DNA of 64,000 bases from positions 70,145,617 through 70,209,616 of the forward strand of contig NC_087063.1 in assembly GCF_963678635.1 (NCBI RefSeq), in the 5' to 3' direction. A program made the translations under genes and the position numbers. Under the pieces are notes generated by a model. The model was not told the DNA's origin and searched no databases. It worked only from the letters and a program-made list of their open reading frames with translations. Below are positions 1-11,989 of the stretch, one piece after another; position 1 is the first letter of the stretch; every line of letters starts with the position of its first letter. The stretch comes from Symsagittifera roscoffensis (Eukaryota > Xenacoelomorpha > Acoela > Convolutidae).

Positions 1-69
1 TTCCCTCCGATGATAGCTCTTCGCTCCGCTTCTACATTCTGGAGCCCAAATTGAAAAGTGTGCAGCCAA

Positions 70-345
70 ACAAACAGCAACAGTTTCAGTGGAAGCATAA
101 TAGCACTTATATGGGAAACGAATTTAAAAGACTGAGAAAAAAGCAAGAAAAAAAGAGGAGTATGTTAACCTCTATAAAAACACATTTTACCCGTTTCAGA
201 ACCTTTTCGGAACAGATTATGAACCGGGTAAAATGGGTGTTTATAGAGGTTAACATACTCCTTTTTTTCTCTATCTTTTTTCTCGGTTTTTTCAAATGGT
301 TTCCCATACAAGTGTTATTATGTTTCCTCCAATTGTTGCTAGTTG
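70..345. repeat. Imperfect palindrome, about 275 bp
   Basis: Two arms of about 130 bp face each other around a short centre near 208. The segment reading CATAATAGCACTTATATGGG on the left is matched by its complement ending at about 325, and AGTATGTTAACCTCTATAAA near 159 pairs with the copy near 250. ORFs on both strands here are mirror images of each other, so neither is likely to be a gene. It resembles a foldback or miniature inverted-repeat element. No flanking duplication is obvious. Confidence 0.7.
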
Positions 346-385
346 AAAGTGTTTTTATGAGAATTTGAATAACCCGGGTAGTTTT

Positions 386-452
386 ATCATTTTTTACAAT
401 TCATTGAGATCAGTAGAGTCTACTGATCTCAATGAATTGTAAAAAAAATGAT
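386..452. repeat. Perfect short hairpin, 67 bp
   Basis: ATCATTTTTTACAATTCATT followed by GAGATCAGTAGA is mirrored almost base for base after a one-base centre near 419. The only irregularity is the length of the poly-A/T run. It could be a small MITE remnant or a structured RNA, and nothing else in the area suggests a gene. Confidence 0.75.
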
Positions 453-2384
453 ATAGCAACGCGCGTTTATCAAATTTTTATAAAAAAAACTTTCAAATTG
501 TAAGATAGAAATGGAAGTATTACAAAACTCCTATATAATGTAGAGCAGATTTCATTATCTGTATACAGCTCAGAATGCAAATATTTACAAAATTTTTGAT
601 AAACTGTAAGATTCTTGAATGATTTTAAATTCTTGCTCAAATGATAAAAGAGTTGTACAAAATCTTTGCAATTCCTTTTTTTAATATATAATGTAAATAA
701 AAAAATTTGTTCGAAGTTGTGAAATGTTTCAATATTAAAAAACACTTTCACCAAAGCACCAAGCATACGCAGAAAATAAATCAATCTGTTGTAGCGCCGC
801 TGCGAACTTTCTTTAGACCTTTCTATCTTCTCTAGACCTAATTGGTTAACCTATGTACTATCTAACCAGAGAAAAAATAATGAACCCATATATTTCTTTT
901 TCTGGCATCTTGTTAATACGTTTTCAAGAATTCTATAGAAAAAACTCAGAGTTTTTTTGAAAACTAATTTAATCCACTTGTAATGTTTTTTTTTGTTTTC
1001 GGGTGTACGTTTCATGATCCGATGATTTTTATGCAATCATTTCAATGCGTTTTTGACCAAAACTTTTTGTTGAAGTGGTTGCTATCAATCAAATAAGTAT
1101 CTTTTATTCTAAGCATCAGGTTGTCTATATGCACTTTGGGCACAATTAAAACTTCTTTTAAGGCATTCTTGTTGAAAATATTCAAAGATCTATTTAGCGT
1201 CCGTATTTGCACAGAGATTAATTTATGTTAATTCTGGTGGTTTTTTGTGGACTGGATATTAGTGACTTTTTTCCATTAGTGGTATCAAGTGATTTGTCAA
1301 AACTTGTTTTTAAAAGAAAATTTTTCAGTTTGTCATCTTCTCATTTTGTTTACTCTAGAGGATAATTTTAAAAGTTGCATATGTGTATTTCTTTGGGTAA
1401 ACACATTTCCTGCATTTTGCTTCAATTCCGTTACTTTTTGCTGGTTTCTTAGGCAAACCATAATTTGAAAAAAAAATATTGTACTTGCAGGTTTCTTGAA
1501 GCCGCTCAGTTGCATTTTGTAAAGTAAAACAACATAATGAGACATAAGTTGAAATATCGATTGATTTGCTTGATGAACTGAAAAACTGTATTTTTGATAA
1601 GACGGAAAATAATCCATTGCGTTTTTCTCACTGTTTCATTAGGCTGGTTGAAGGTAAGATCTTGATCCAAACTTGATCTCACGCATTTAACTGCTTAGAT
1701 CTACCGACTTTTGGCTCTAGAGAAAATGTTCAGTCTGAATAAGTGAGCATTATTTGTGCTCTCCCTTTAGATGTTGTAAGTCTTTTATCACTCTCATATT
1801 AACTCCAAATCTTTTCTCTGTTTTAAGTTCTGTAGTATCGACATGAGCCATATCTTCACTCTGATGCTGTATATTTGAATGACCAATGATATCAAGAACA
1901 AAAAATAACGGAACCAAAAGAGAACCTTAAGTGACCCCACAAGAATCTTCTCTGTTGTTGAAAATTTAATTGATTGAAACAACCGCGCTTTTTCTCCTAC
2001 TGGTTTTTATTCACAGAGTCTAAGGCTTTTATAGATCTAAGAGCGTGCAGTAAACCAATTATTCAAGCTTTCCATAAAATCTTCAAAATTGTTGTCAAAC
2101 GCTTCAGACAGAGAGCGTTTCTTGCGAAACTCAATCTGTTTTGTGCTTATGAAAAAACACTTATACAAAAAAATGATTATTTTTTGATATATTTGCCTCA
2201 AGTTTTTCCCTAAAACAGGCAATAGAAGAAAATAACTATAAAACTGAATGAAAAGGCTTTGTCTCCTGCTTTTGAAAAATAAATTATGTAAGCTGTCTTT
2301 GGATTTTTAGGATAAATTGTTTCACTAAACATCTGTTTAAAAAATCTGGTCAAATAAGCTGTTATAATATGAACAATTCTTTCG
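453..2384. other. No gene recognised
   Basis: AT-rich sequence with many homopolymer T and A runs. Open frames here are below about 95 codons and have no recognisable motif. I see no RNA gene or clear repeat structure in it. Confidence 0.6.
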
Positions 2385-4437
2385 ATCAGATTTTTGACAG
2401 ACCATTCTCATATTCAAACTTTTTGTTGAGCAATTGCTTTATGTGACATATGTTCCCTGTTTTACATTACACAAGGAGAGAAATAAGTTTTTATTAGTCT
2501 TAGAAAAATCTTTTTTTTTTTGTGAAATCCAGAAAACAACTCTGGACCAATTTGGAAAAACAATTGTCCAATTCTTGGGCTTTCATTTGTTTTTTTTTTC
2601 ATTTTTTGATTTGTTTTTCATATTATCGCCTTGAAACTCTCTGAAATAATAAAAAAAAATTGTCTTGGATTGTCTTCCAAAAATAAGCCGTTACAATTTT
2701 CTTTTTAATTTTCCGATACTGTGTTTCTACTTGACGGTTTACTGTTTCAGTTTTTGCTTGGTGTCTACAGTACCCTCAGACTAAAATGATTTCTTTAATT
2801 CGCTGATCACTCAGATTTGTTGATTTCATTCAATATCTAGTTGCTTATAACTTTCTTTTACTTTTTGACAACAGTAACAGGGGATCAAAGGCGTTTTGTA
2901 CTTGCTGCTGCAGAAACTCACTTTTTTATCGATACAAGTTTCACTGCGCGCGAAATCTGGTTCGACAGTTTTTTTTGCCAGAACCACTTGAATTCAATTT
3001 TAGACTCCTGTGTTTGCAGTTTTTTATATATTCTACCGAAAGTTTTTCCGTTTCTCGTTTTTCTATAAGGTCATTGTTAAAGTCATTTTCAACGTCTGAA
3101 TGATCAATTATTGCGTGTTCACTATTTTTGTTGTTCCTGGAAAGTTTGCAATCGCAAAATCTGGGGTTGTTTGTCTGTTTTCCTTTCGCTTGGATTTTAA
3201 ATTGAAATGAAGCAGTTCCAATTTTTAAATCGGTTCCGTTCTATTTTTGGGTCACAGCTTTTTACGATATGTATATTTTTGGTATAAATGTTAATTAATT
3301 ATATAGAAGAAAAAGTTTCAGGGCAATTGCTATTTTTTTCATTGGGAGACTTGTAAACCGCACTTAGAAACAATTTCTGGTTGGTGATGCAAGATGAAAG
3401 ATTCTTAGCAGAAAGTGAACTCCTATTTTCACGTGAAGATTGGAGAAATAATTTTTGCTTTCCTATAACCCATGTAGAAATAAAACTTAGGACCTACAAG
3501 CTATTCATTTCGAGCAATCATCTGAATGTTCAATTTGAATGTTCATCAAATAAGCGGTAAAAAGCTTCTGATTAAACACACAGTTTTTTCTACTACAAAC
3601 TTAAACCACCCACTTTAAAAACTTGTTCAAAGCCCATAAATAATCAACCGAAATTTAAATTTTTATAGAATTGCACAGAAATTCTGCGTCTCTTTGACTT
3701 ATTGAGGGAAAACTTTGGCAGTCTCTGGTGGAAGGGCATAAAACTCCCAAGTACTCGAATACCACAATAGTGAAAGTTCTATTCAATTTTTTCGCAATTT
3801 TACGTTATTTACAAAAAAGTTACAAAAATTTACGTTATTTACTGACAGACTTAGAAATAACTCCAGCAAATTTTCTATAAAAACTTGTACGTTGTAAGTT
3901 TTTTGCTTAATTTCCAGAGCACTAATCCCGATTGGCTGAAGTTAAGAATAATCGAGAGAAGAGGTGGTTGGTTCATTTTTTGATCCTAGTACTAAATTCA
4001 TGCGCCCAACGGATCTTAACATTTTTTATCACTGGCGGATATCGGCTGGCGGTTGGGGGCTGGTAATGGGTTTGAGTTCCTCACCACGAAAAAGCTTCCT
4101 TTTGGTTCTGTTTTACAGCATCTGTTCTTGACCGACAGAGCCATTATATTTTCAAATGCTTCTTTGGCGCCAAATTCTAGTACAAACTTCCACAATGTCG
4201 AAAACTGGCCCGTTTTTTTTCTCAAAAATTCATTTTTTCTGTTGTTTGATATTTAAACCGGAACAGTACCTCTGCCTAATCCTGAAATCATTTTGAAACT
4301 ACTTATCTTATGCTTTAAAAATACTTCACTGTAAAATATTATTACTAACCAATCATGATCCATGGCTAAAACCTACTTCATATTTCTCAAACCGAAACCT
4401 CCTAGGTTCAAACACATTAGAATAAAAGACTTTAGAA
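2385..4437 (+). repeat. Tandem duplication unit 1, about 2.05 kb
   Basis: This block is repeated directly and immediately as 4438-6490 with only scattered single-base differences and homopolymer indels. The shared start is ATCAGATTTTTGACAG (2385 and 4438) and the shared end is AAAGACTTTAGAAATC. The short ORFs it contains (for example 2841-3068 and 4053-4256) are carried by both copies and look non-coding. The 3' end of the unit, from about 4260, is the first part of a degenerate LTR, so the duplication breakpoint lies inside a retroelement remnant. Confidence 0.9.
4260..4437 (+). mobile_element. Truncated degenerate LTR, duplicate copy
   Basis: The stretch ending ACTAACCAATCATGATCC (about 4345-4365) matches the reverse complement of the 410-bp LTR at 29117-29526 (which reads TTAACCAATCATGATCC on that strand), with looser similarity back to GGAACAGTACC near 4260. 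It is cut off at the tandem-duplication boundary. The match is by eye and diverged. Confidence 0.45.
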
Positions 4438-6490
4438 ATCAGATTTTTGACAGACCATTCCCATATTCAAACTTTTTGTTGAGCAATTGCTTTATGTGAC
4501 ATATGTTCCCTGTTTTACATTACACAAGTAAAGAAATAAGTTTTTATTAGTCTTAGAAAAATCTTTTTTTTTGTGAAATCCAGAAAACAACTCTGGACCA
4601 ATTTGGGAAAACAATTGTCCAATTCTTGGGCTTTCATTTGTTTTTTTTTTCATTTTTTGATTTGTTTTTCATATTATCGCCTTGAAACTCTCTGAAATAA
4701 TAAAAAAAAATTGTCTTGGATTGTCTTCCAAAAATAAGCCGTTACAATTTTCTTTTTAATTTTCCGATACTGTGTTTCTACTTGACGGTTTACTGTTTCA
4801 GTTTTTGCTTGGTGTCTACAGTACCCTCAGACTAAAATGATTTCTTTAATTCGCTGATCTTTCAGATTTGTTGATTTCATTCAATATCTAGTTGCTTATA
4901 ACTTTCTTTTACTTTTTGACAACAGTAACAGGGGATCAAAGGCGTTTTGTACTTGCTGCTGCAGAAACTCACTTTTTTATCGATACAAGTTTCACTGCGC
5001 GCGAAATCTGGTTCGACAGTTTTTTTTGCCAGAACCACTTGAATTCAATTTTAGACTCCTGTGTTTGCAGTTTTTTATATATTCTACCGAAAGTTTTTCC
5101 GTTTCTCGTTTTTCTATAAGGTCATTGTTAAAGTCATTTTCAACGTCTGAATGATCAATTATTGCGTGTTCACTATTTTTGTTGTTCCTGGAAAGTTTGC
5201 AATCGCAAAATCTGGGGTTGTTTGTCTGTTTTCCTTTCGCTTGGATTTTAAATTGAAATGAAGCAGTTCCAATTTTTAAATCGGTTCTGTTCTATTTTGG
5301 ATCACAGCTTTTTACGATATGTATATTTTTGGTATAAATGTTAATTAATTATATAGAAGAAAAAGTTTCAGGGCAATTGCTATTTTTTTCATTGGGAGAC
5401 TTGTAAACCGCACTTAGAAACAATTTCTGGTTGTTGATGCAAGATGAAAGATTCTTAGCAGAAAGTGAACTCCTATTTTCACGTGAAGATTGGAGAAATA
5501 ATTTTTGCTTTCCTATAACCCATGTAGAAATAAAACTTAGGACCTACAAGCTATTCATTTCGAGCAATCATCTGAATGTTCAATTTGAATGCTCATCAAA
5601 TAAGCGGTAAAAAGCTTCTGATACAACACACAGTTTTTTCTACTACAAACTTAAACCACCCACTTTAAAAACTTGTTCAAAGCCCATAAATAATCAACCG
5701 AAATTTAAATTTTTATAGAATTGCTCAGAAATTCTGCGTCTCTTTGACTTATTGAGGGAAAACTTTGGCAGTCTCTGGTGGAAGGGCATAAAACTCCCAA
5801 GTACTCGAATACCACAATAGTGAAAGTTCTATTCAATTTTTTTGCAATTTTACGTTATTTACAAAAAAAGTTACAAAAATTTACGTTATTTACTGACAGA
5901 CTTAGAAATAACTCCAGCAAATTTTCTATAAAAACTTGTACGTTGTAAGTTTTTTGCTTAATTTCCAGAGCACTAATCCCGATTGGCTGAAGTTAAGAAT
6001 AATCGAGAGAAGAGGTGGTTGGTTCATTTTTTGATCCTAGTACTAAATTCATGCGCCCAACGGATCTTAACATTTTTTATCACTGGCGGATATCGGCTGG
6101 CGGTTGGGGGCTGGTAATGGGTTTGAGTTCCTCACCACGAAAAAGCTTCCTTTTGGTTCTGTTTTACAGCATCTGTTCTTGACCGACAGAGCCATTATAT
6201 TTTCAAATGCTTCTTTGGCGCCAAATTCTAGTACAAACTTCCACAATGTCGAAAACTGGCCCGTTTTTTTCTCAAAAATTCATTTTTTCTGTTGTTTGAT
6301 ATTTAAACCGGAACAGTACCTCTGCCTAATCCTGAAATCATTTTGAAACTACTTATCTTATGCTTTAAAAACACTTCACTGTTAAATATTATTACTAACC
6401 AATCATGATCCATGGCTAAAACCTACTTCATATTTCTCAAACCGAAACCTCCTAGGTTCAAACACATTAGAATAAAAGACTTTAGAAATC
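4438..6490 (+). repeat. Tandem duplication unit 2, about 2.05 kb
   Basis: Second copy of 2385-4437. The two are nearly identical, implying a recent duplication. Only this copy continues past the breakpoint (6491 onward) into the rest of the degenerate LTR, so it probably carries the original right flank. Confidence 0.9.
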
Positions 6491-6705
6491 AAACACTTTA
6501 GAAATCAATTGCTTTTCTTCTCTCAGCTAGCTCTCCAATGAACTAGTGCATTGATAGATCAATTGAAACTAAGAAAACTAAAAGTAAGAGTAGGATCAGT
6601 CTTAGACAAAGTAGTTGCACGAACCTATCCGGCCGAAAATAGGTAACATGACAAATAGACGGTGTGCCTTATCCAAAATTACTCTATGAGATGGCCACCC
6701 CGGAC
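6309..6705 (+). mobile_element. Degenerate solo LTR, Ty3/gypsy-related
   Basis: Its second half, about 6583-6705, aligns clearly with the reverse complement of the LTR at 29117. Shared blocks include GTTGCACGAACCTATCCGGC, ATAGACGGTGTGCC and TTACTCTATGAG. The first half carries the CCAATCATGATCC block. Orientation is opposite to the intact element, that is, sense on the + strand. No internal coding sequence adjoins it, so it is an old solo LTR or remnant of a related family. Confidence 0.55.
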
Positions 6706-6944
6706 GTAATTGGGGGCTGCTAAGGGATTTGAGTTCCTCACCACGAAAAATCTCTTGCGACCAACACATCTCTTGCGACCAGCGAATCTAACTTTGTTTT
6801 AACTGTAACTAACTTAGTTTTAGAAAGAATTCGAAGAAATCCGAATTGAGACTTTAAAAAATAGCTTATTGCCACGTTTCAATAAATCTAATTAAGTATA
6901 TTAGCTACAACAAAGTAAGCCATAAACTTCCATAAATTAAGCCG

Positions 6945-6946
<2 letters not shown>

Positions 6947-6998
<52 letters not shown>
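6947..6998. repeat. (AT)n microsatellite
   Basis: About 52 bp of uninterrupted alternating A and T. Confidence 0.95.
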
Positions 6999-7001
<3 letters not shown>

Positions 7002-7148
7002 CTGAATATTATTATGAAATGTGCTATTTTTTATTTTATTGCCAACCAGACGTCAAAAAAACTCTAACAAACTAAGGCTCTATCTGCTTCGAAAAGTTCA
7101 TTTTACAAAAAATTACTACAATTTAAAACAAAAATAAAAAATTAATAC

Positions 7149-7382
7149 AAAAAATATGTTTTTTGAATCATTGGATATCAGATTTGATTTCCTTCTCCCA
7201 TACATTGATTTCCTTCCCCAGTTTTTTTTTTAATTTATCTGAAACATAAAATAATTTTATAAAGCTAAAAAATATGTTTTTTGAATCATTGGATATCAGA
7301 TTTGATTTCCTTCTCCCATACATTGATTTCCTTCCCCAGTTTTTTTTAAATTTATCTGAAACATAAAATAATTTTATAAAAA
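7149..7382 (+). repeat. Two-copy tandem repeat, about 117-bp unit
   Basis: The block with ATATGTTTTTTGAATCATTG and the pyrimidine-rich CATTGATTTCCTTCCCCAG occurs twice in succession, at about 7151 and about 7269. The copies differ mainly in the length of one poly-T run. Confidence 0.9.
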
Positions 7383-8136
7383 TTTTTCAAATTTTTTCTG
7401 CTTCAAAAACTAACCATATTCAAAACACCAGGATCATCATGGCTTTTCTTTAGATCTTTAATTTAACCAAACTTTAAATCTACACGTCAACGTTTCTCCT
7501 TCGATCTTTTATTTTAAACATTTATCCGGAAACCTTCTTGATCTGGTTTATACTCCCACCTTTTTTCTGGATTTTTAGCGGCTCAAAATTTGGCTTAATC
7601 TAAGCCAACCTTGCCGCTAAATTAGCTAGCTGGTGAACTAAAATCAACTTTGTCGTTTGCATCCACCATCTTTTTTTATTCACAAACGTTTGATTTTTTG
7701 AAATCTTATAGTCCCACAATCGTTTTTTTTTTCATTACCGTTGAAAATAGCCTTTCCAATTCAAATTTTCATAACTCTTTCTATTTGTTTTGTATCAACT
7801 AATTTGATTGATTTTTTAAAAATAACCACACGAGTGATCAGATAAACAATGTTTTCCATTGATATTTTTCAACACTTCTAGATAATTTTCAAAAAAAAAC
7901 AAAAGTAGTGAATCTTTTCAGGTTTTGATGAAAAAAGTTTTTTTGGGAAAAAATGTGCGTTCTTAGGATATTGTCTTCATTTGGCGATATTTTATTCCCT
8001 TGCACACGTTTAGAGACATCAGTCCTTGCTAGTCTTCTTTTTGTATATTTGAAAAAAGCATTGCATAAAATAGAAGGAAAGATAAGCAGCTTCTTATATT
8101 TTTGCAACCTCGGATGCAAAGCTGCTATGCGCACTG

Positions 8137-8830
8137 ATTAAGTTTTCTGTGCATTATCTGAAGATCCTTGTTTTTACAGTGAGTTGTTTTTCAGAACTAA
8201 AGTTATCTATTCCTTGTATGATGCATTGATCGTAAACATATAATTCAGATCGGAAGCTAGATCTTAAATTGCCCTCCCGTGTTGAACTCCATAGACCAAA
8301 ATTGCTTGTCATGCAATTCCATAAACTAAGTCTATGAAAAAATACAAGTCATACATTTTTCAAACATTTTGCTGAGTGATGTCATAGAATTTTTGAAGAA
8401 CTTATTTTGGCTTGTTTTGGCATAAAATTGGGTGTATCGTACAAAATAAAAAAAAAATTTGTCAAAAAATGCTAATCATACAATTTATTTGGAAATTGTA
8501 TGACGAGTACTTTTTTGACAATTTTTTTTTATTTTGTACGATACACCCAATTTTATTCCAAAACAAGCCAAAATAAGTTCATCAAAAATTCTATGACATC
8601 ACTCAGCAAAATGTATGACTTGTATTTTTTCATAGACTTAGTTTATGGAATTGCATGACAAGCAATTTTGGTCTATGGAGTTCAACACGGGAGGGCAATT
8701 TAAGATCTAGCTTCCGATCTGAATTATATGTTTACGATCAATGCATCATACAAGGAATAGATAACTTTAGTTCTGAAAAACAACTCACTGTAAAAACAAG
8801 GATCTTCAGATAATGCACAGAAAACTTAAT
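8137..8830. mobile_element. 694-bp near-perfect palindrome with TTAA ends
   Basis: Left arm AAGTTTTCTGTGCATTATCT (from 8140) pairs with the complement ending at 8827. The arms are about 340 bp, meet near 8484 and differ at few positions. TTAA lies at both outer edges (8138-8141 and 8826-8829), as expected of a TTAA target duplication, though TTAA is itself self-complementary. The inner arms carry the module AATTGCTTGTCATGCAATTC, related to the ends of the elements at 49606-50520 and 52684-53802. It is probably a foldback or piggyBac-like non-autonomous transposon. A long-hairpin RNA source is an alternative. Confidence 0.75.
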
Positions 8831-8839
8831 GTTTCTTAA

Positions 8840-9498
8840 AATTTTTCCTAGTGTTTTTGAAATAGAACCCAAATTTTTTCAACCGTAAATTGAGTTTTAT
8901 ACTCAAATAAACATTTTTCATAAAAAATTGCGAGCAAAATTTAATTTTTGTACGTATAACGTAGTCCTGGATACACTAATGTTGGATTTTTTTTTCTTTT
9001 TTGCTTAATAATTTTTTTTCAAAAACAAAAAAAACTGCTCTTTTTTGTTTGCCATGATTATGTATGCCTTGATCAATGTCTGATAATTTGAAAGTTCAAA
9101 TTATAAAAAAAAATCCTCGTTGAAAATTTTTGCCAACATTTCAAAGTTTGATACTTTCGTTATATTATTTGTGTAAGGCAGAATTACGACATTCCGGGCC
9201 GTTTCCAATGCATTTTTAATGCGAGACGGTCAAACCTTTTGTTATTCTACGTTTGAGTAACCAAGGTTTTTGTCACTTGTGTGTTCGGTTACAAACACAA
9301 CCAAAAAATTTTGAGAAATTAAAATGAAAAAAATTTGCGGTTTATGGAAAAATGCTAGTCATACGATTTCAATAAATAAAAAATCACTGATCATAGACCT
9401 TGCATGCAACTTTCTGAACTTATGGAACTGCATGAGAAGTGTATGACTAGCTTTAATCCATATGTGAAAACTGTTTGACTAGCACTTTTGGTCAACCC
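8840..9498 (-). mobile_element. Diverged copy of the GGGTTGACC element
   Basis: Read on the minus strand it begins GGGTTGACC (9498-9490), then carries a TGCTAGTCA block, a GGTTGTGTTTGTAACCG block (about 9280-9300) and an ATCAATGTCTGATAATTTG block (about 9072). The same modules occur in the same order in 49606-50520. The far boundary is uncertain because it runs towards the adjacent palindrome. Confidence 0.5.
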
Positions 9499-11330
9499 GT
9501 GCTATCTGAACGTCAACTATACACTTCAAACTCCTTGCGCTTAATATATGCGTCTACGGCATACGTATGGATCTGAACTTTTTCTCTTTTTCCACAATTC
9601 CAATTATATTTACAAGTACTTAGCTGTACAAATTGCAGGAATACTCACCAAAGCAGATTTTTTAGTTTTGCTATTGATCTGATAAAGTCTAGTAGAAACT
9701 ATACTACAAATCTAAAATAGATATTACTATGATAATAAATTATTTCTCAGCAAAGTCATTACAAATTAGGAAATTTTATAAGAAAACGTCTTGAGAGAGC
9801 GCCATAAGACTAGGTTAAGCCTGTTTTCAGGCGTCTCAGAGCGTGAATCGAAAACGGTTTTCGGATACTTTTGTAGAAAAGGGAAGAAAAACTTGAAATA
9901 AGAGCCCAACTTGCTGACAAATGATGAAAGAGGAAAAACCTTACCGTTTGGTAGAAGTAGAACTTAGAGTTTAACCAGAACCTGCTACAAAAACGTTGTC
10001 GAGAAACAATTATTGCGTCAGAGTTATAGATAACTTGAGGTCAAATAACTTGAGGATCAGAAATTTAGATATCTAAAATATAAATGAGCAGCCAAATTTC
10101 AGATGTGAAATATGTTTAAACATCGATTTGCGTTTGTGTTTTATTTCATAAACTCCTTCAAATCTCAAATTTAGATTTCAGAGCAACCCTAAAAACTTAA
10201 TTGCTGATCAACCCTGAAGATTTTACTCTGTAAGGGTGAAAGCAAATTATTTTCGTTTGCCAGATTGCTCCATCAAAAGGAACAAATTTCTGATAATTCC
10301 TTGTCTTTTCCCTTCTACAATTAGTGTGGTATATTCAAAACTTAATAAGAAGCTGAGCCAGAAGAAGCAGGTTCTCCTTCTAGCAAAGTTCTTTTCAAGA
10401 AATCATACAGATCCAGGTGCTCACCAAAAAAACAGTTTTGACTGATATCCCATTTGAAGCACTGATATGTCAAAAGTGCTATAATTTTTCCGACTACTGA
10501 AAAAAAAGATACTTGCTATAAATGGATGTTTGCAACTCCAAGAAGTTTTGTACCAGCTGTGTCGTCCCGACTGTTGCGTACCAGCTGTTGCGACCACTGC
10601 GACTTAAATTGGGTACATTGCGACTTCGCGCAGCTGAAAAAGTTTTCCATCACGTCTCAAAATAGGTGTATTGCAACTTTGAGCATCCGAAGTGTTTTAG
10701 GCGACTTAGCGCTAAACAACAAAAATTTGTTGTGAATTTGCACTTTACAAAATAGAATAACTTCTACTTTGTGTGCTACAAAAGTGTTTTCGCAACTTTG
10801 CGCGATTCAAAAAATTTGTTGAATTTTGTGCATTTGGTAAAATAATCTCACAACCGAAATCTTTCGCGAATTTACGCGTCCCAAAAAAGATATGTTGCAA
10901 CTTTGCGCTACCAAGAAGGTTCTGAGCAACTTAGATCGATTCTTTGATCCTCGTGTTCAAAAAATGGTCGCGCTCAACCTCTAACTTAACCGGAGTTGAA
11001 AGTGCAGTGAAACGTGTCTTACTAAAATGCTCAATTTATACTTTGATGCTAAAATGTAACGCACATTATTTACGCGTGGTGAAATATCCCGCTATACAAA
11101 ATTGTTCCAAATTGCATTGAGCCAAGCTAATTGTCTTTAAAATTTCATACACGATATTATCAGCTTAAAGTTCACATTGTCAATATTCCATCAACCAACG
11201 ACTATTCGAGACCAATTAATGGGCAGTCGGAGCTATCAGGTTTTCACTCTGATATGAAAAGTCTTGTTAGCTATGTTGCGACTTTACGTAAACCATGCTG
11301 CGACTTTTAACGGACTTTTACGACTTTGCA
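9499..11330. other. Gene-free stretch with GCGACTTTGCG-like motifs
   Basis: From about 10530 onward, short variants of TTGCGACTTTGCG or GCAACTTTGCG recur irregularly (about 10560-10620, 10670, 10790, 10890, 11275-11340). The same motif family appears at 6766-6790 and 62343-62420. It looks like a decayed dispersed or satellite-like repeat. No supported ORF is present. Confidence 0.5.
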
Positions 11331-11720
11331 CGACCTTTTTTCTTCGGTTTTTTTAAGTTTGAACTCATGACAATAGTTTTTTTCGATTGATACTTCAAAA
11401 AATCCATCAAAAACTGCTAGTTAAAAATTCGACGTTTGAACAGATAAAAGGCAAACCGAGCACAAACATTCTGTCACTTTTTTTGAAGTCGGAACAAAAA
11501 CCTGTTTGTACCGAAAATAAAACAAATGAATGTTTCTACTGCTCCGTGGCTTAGGGCTACCCAAGAGTTGTTGAAACCACTTTGTTTAATTTTCGCCATC
11601 AATTAATATTTTTTCCTGGACGATTTCAGGTATTGAAAAACAAACGAAGTTACCGGATTATTAACCAATAGCATGAAAATTATAAAATCTTTCTATGAGA
11701 GGAGCAGTGGTGAAGTGGTT
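11330..11720 (+). repeat. Dispersed repeat, copy 1 (copy 2 at 16570-16960)
   Basis: The block containing TTCGATTGATACTTCAAAAA, GAATGTTTCTACTGCTCCGT and GGTGAAGTGGTTACATCTT recurs in the same order and orientation at about 16570-16960. The last part, TGGTGAAGTGGTTA, resembles a tRNA A-box, but no convincing B-box follows. Confidence 0.7.
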
Positions 11721-11989
11721 ACATCTTCCCTCCTCGATCGAGATGTTGGATCTTTGAGGGCCACGGTGGTCCGTGCTCATTGCGTGAGGGCGAAGCAACA
11801 TTACACATCCCAAAAAAAAACACAAAAATTACATGTAATTCTTCAGCAGGGTCGCAACAATGGTTCTCTGCGAAGAGCTGAACAGCTCGTTTGTTGGTTT
11901 TTTCCCTTGGAGTTAATTTTTGTTAATTATTTCATACATTCTACATGTTAAATACCTGTCACCCTGTGCACAATGAAATTTAGGATTTT

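Larger units (their letters stand above)
6706..8136. other. Repeat-rich, gene-free stretch
   Basis: It begins with a roughly 40-bp block containing TTTGAGTTCCTCACCACGAA that also occurs at about 4070 and 6120. It then holds an (AT)n tract and a roughly 117-bp tandem duplication. No ORF with recognisable content is present. Confidence 0.6.

Noticed and set aside
107-368. Mirror-image ORFs on both strands
   Set aside because: They are the two arms of one palindrome read in opposite directions, and the peptides are near copies of each other.
2841-5119. Identical 75-codon ORFs at 2841-3068 and 4892-5119
   Set aside because: Both lie in the two units of a recent tandem duplication, so their identity reflects duplication age. 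No domain or codon bias supports coding.
6947-8000. CRISPR-like direct repeats
   Set aside because: The repeats are an (AT)n tract and a two-copy tandem duplication. There is no repeat-spacer regularity and the genome is clearly eukaryotic.
11697-11790. Possible tRNA or tRNA-derived SINE
   Set aside because: TGGTGAAGTGGTTA resembles an A-box, but no GGTTCGANNCC-like B-box or cloverleaf can be drawn with confidence.
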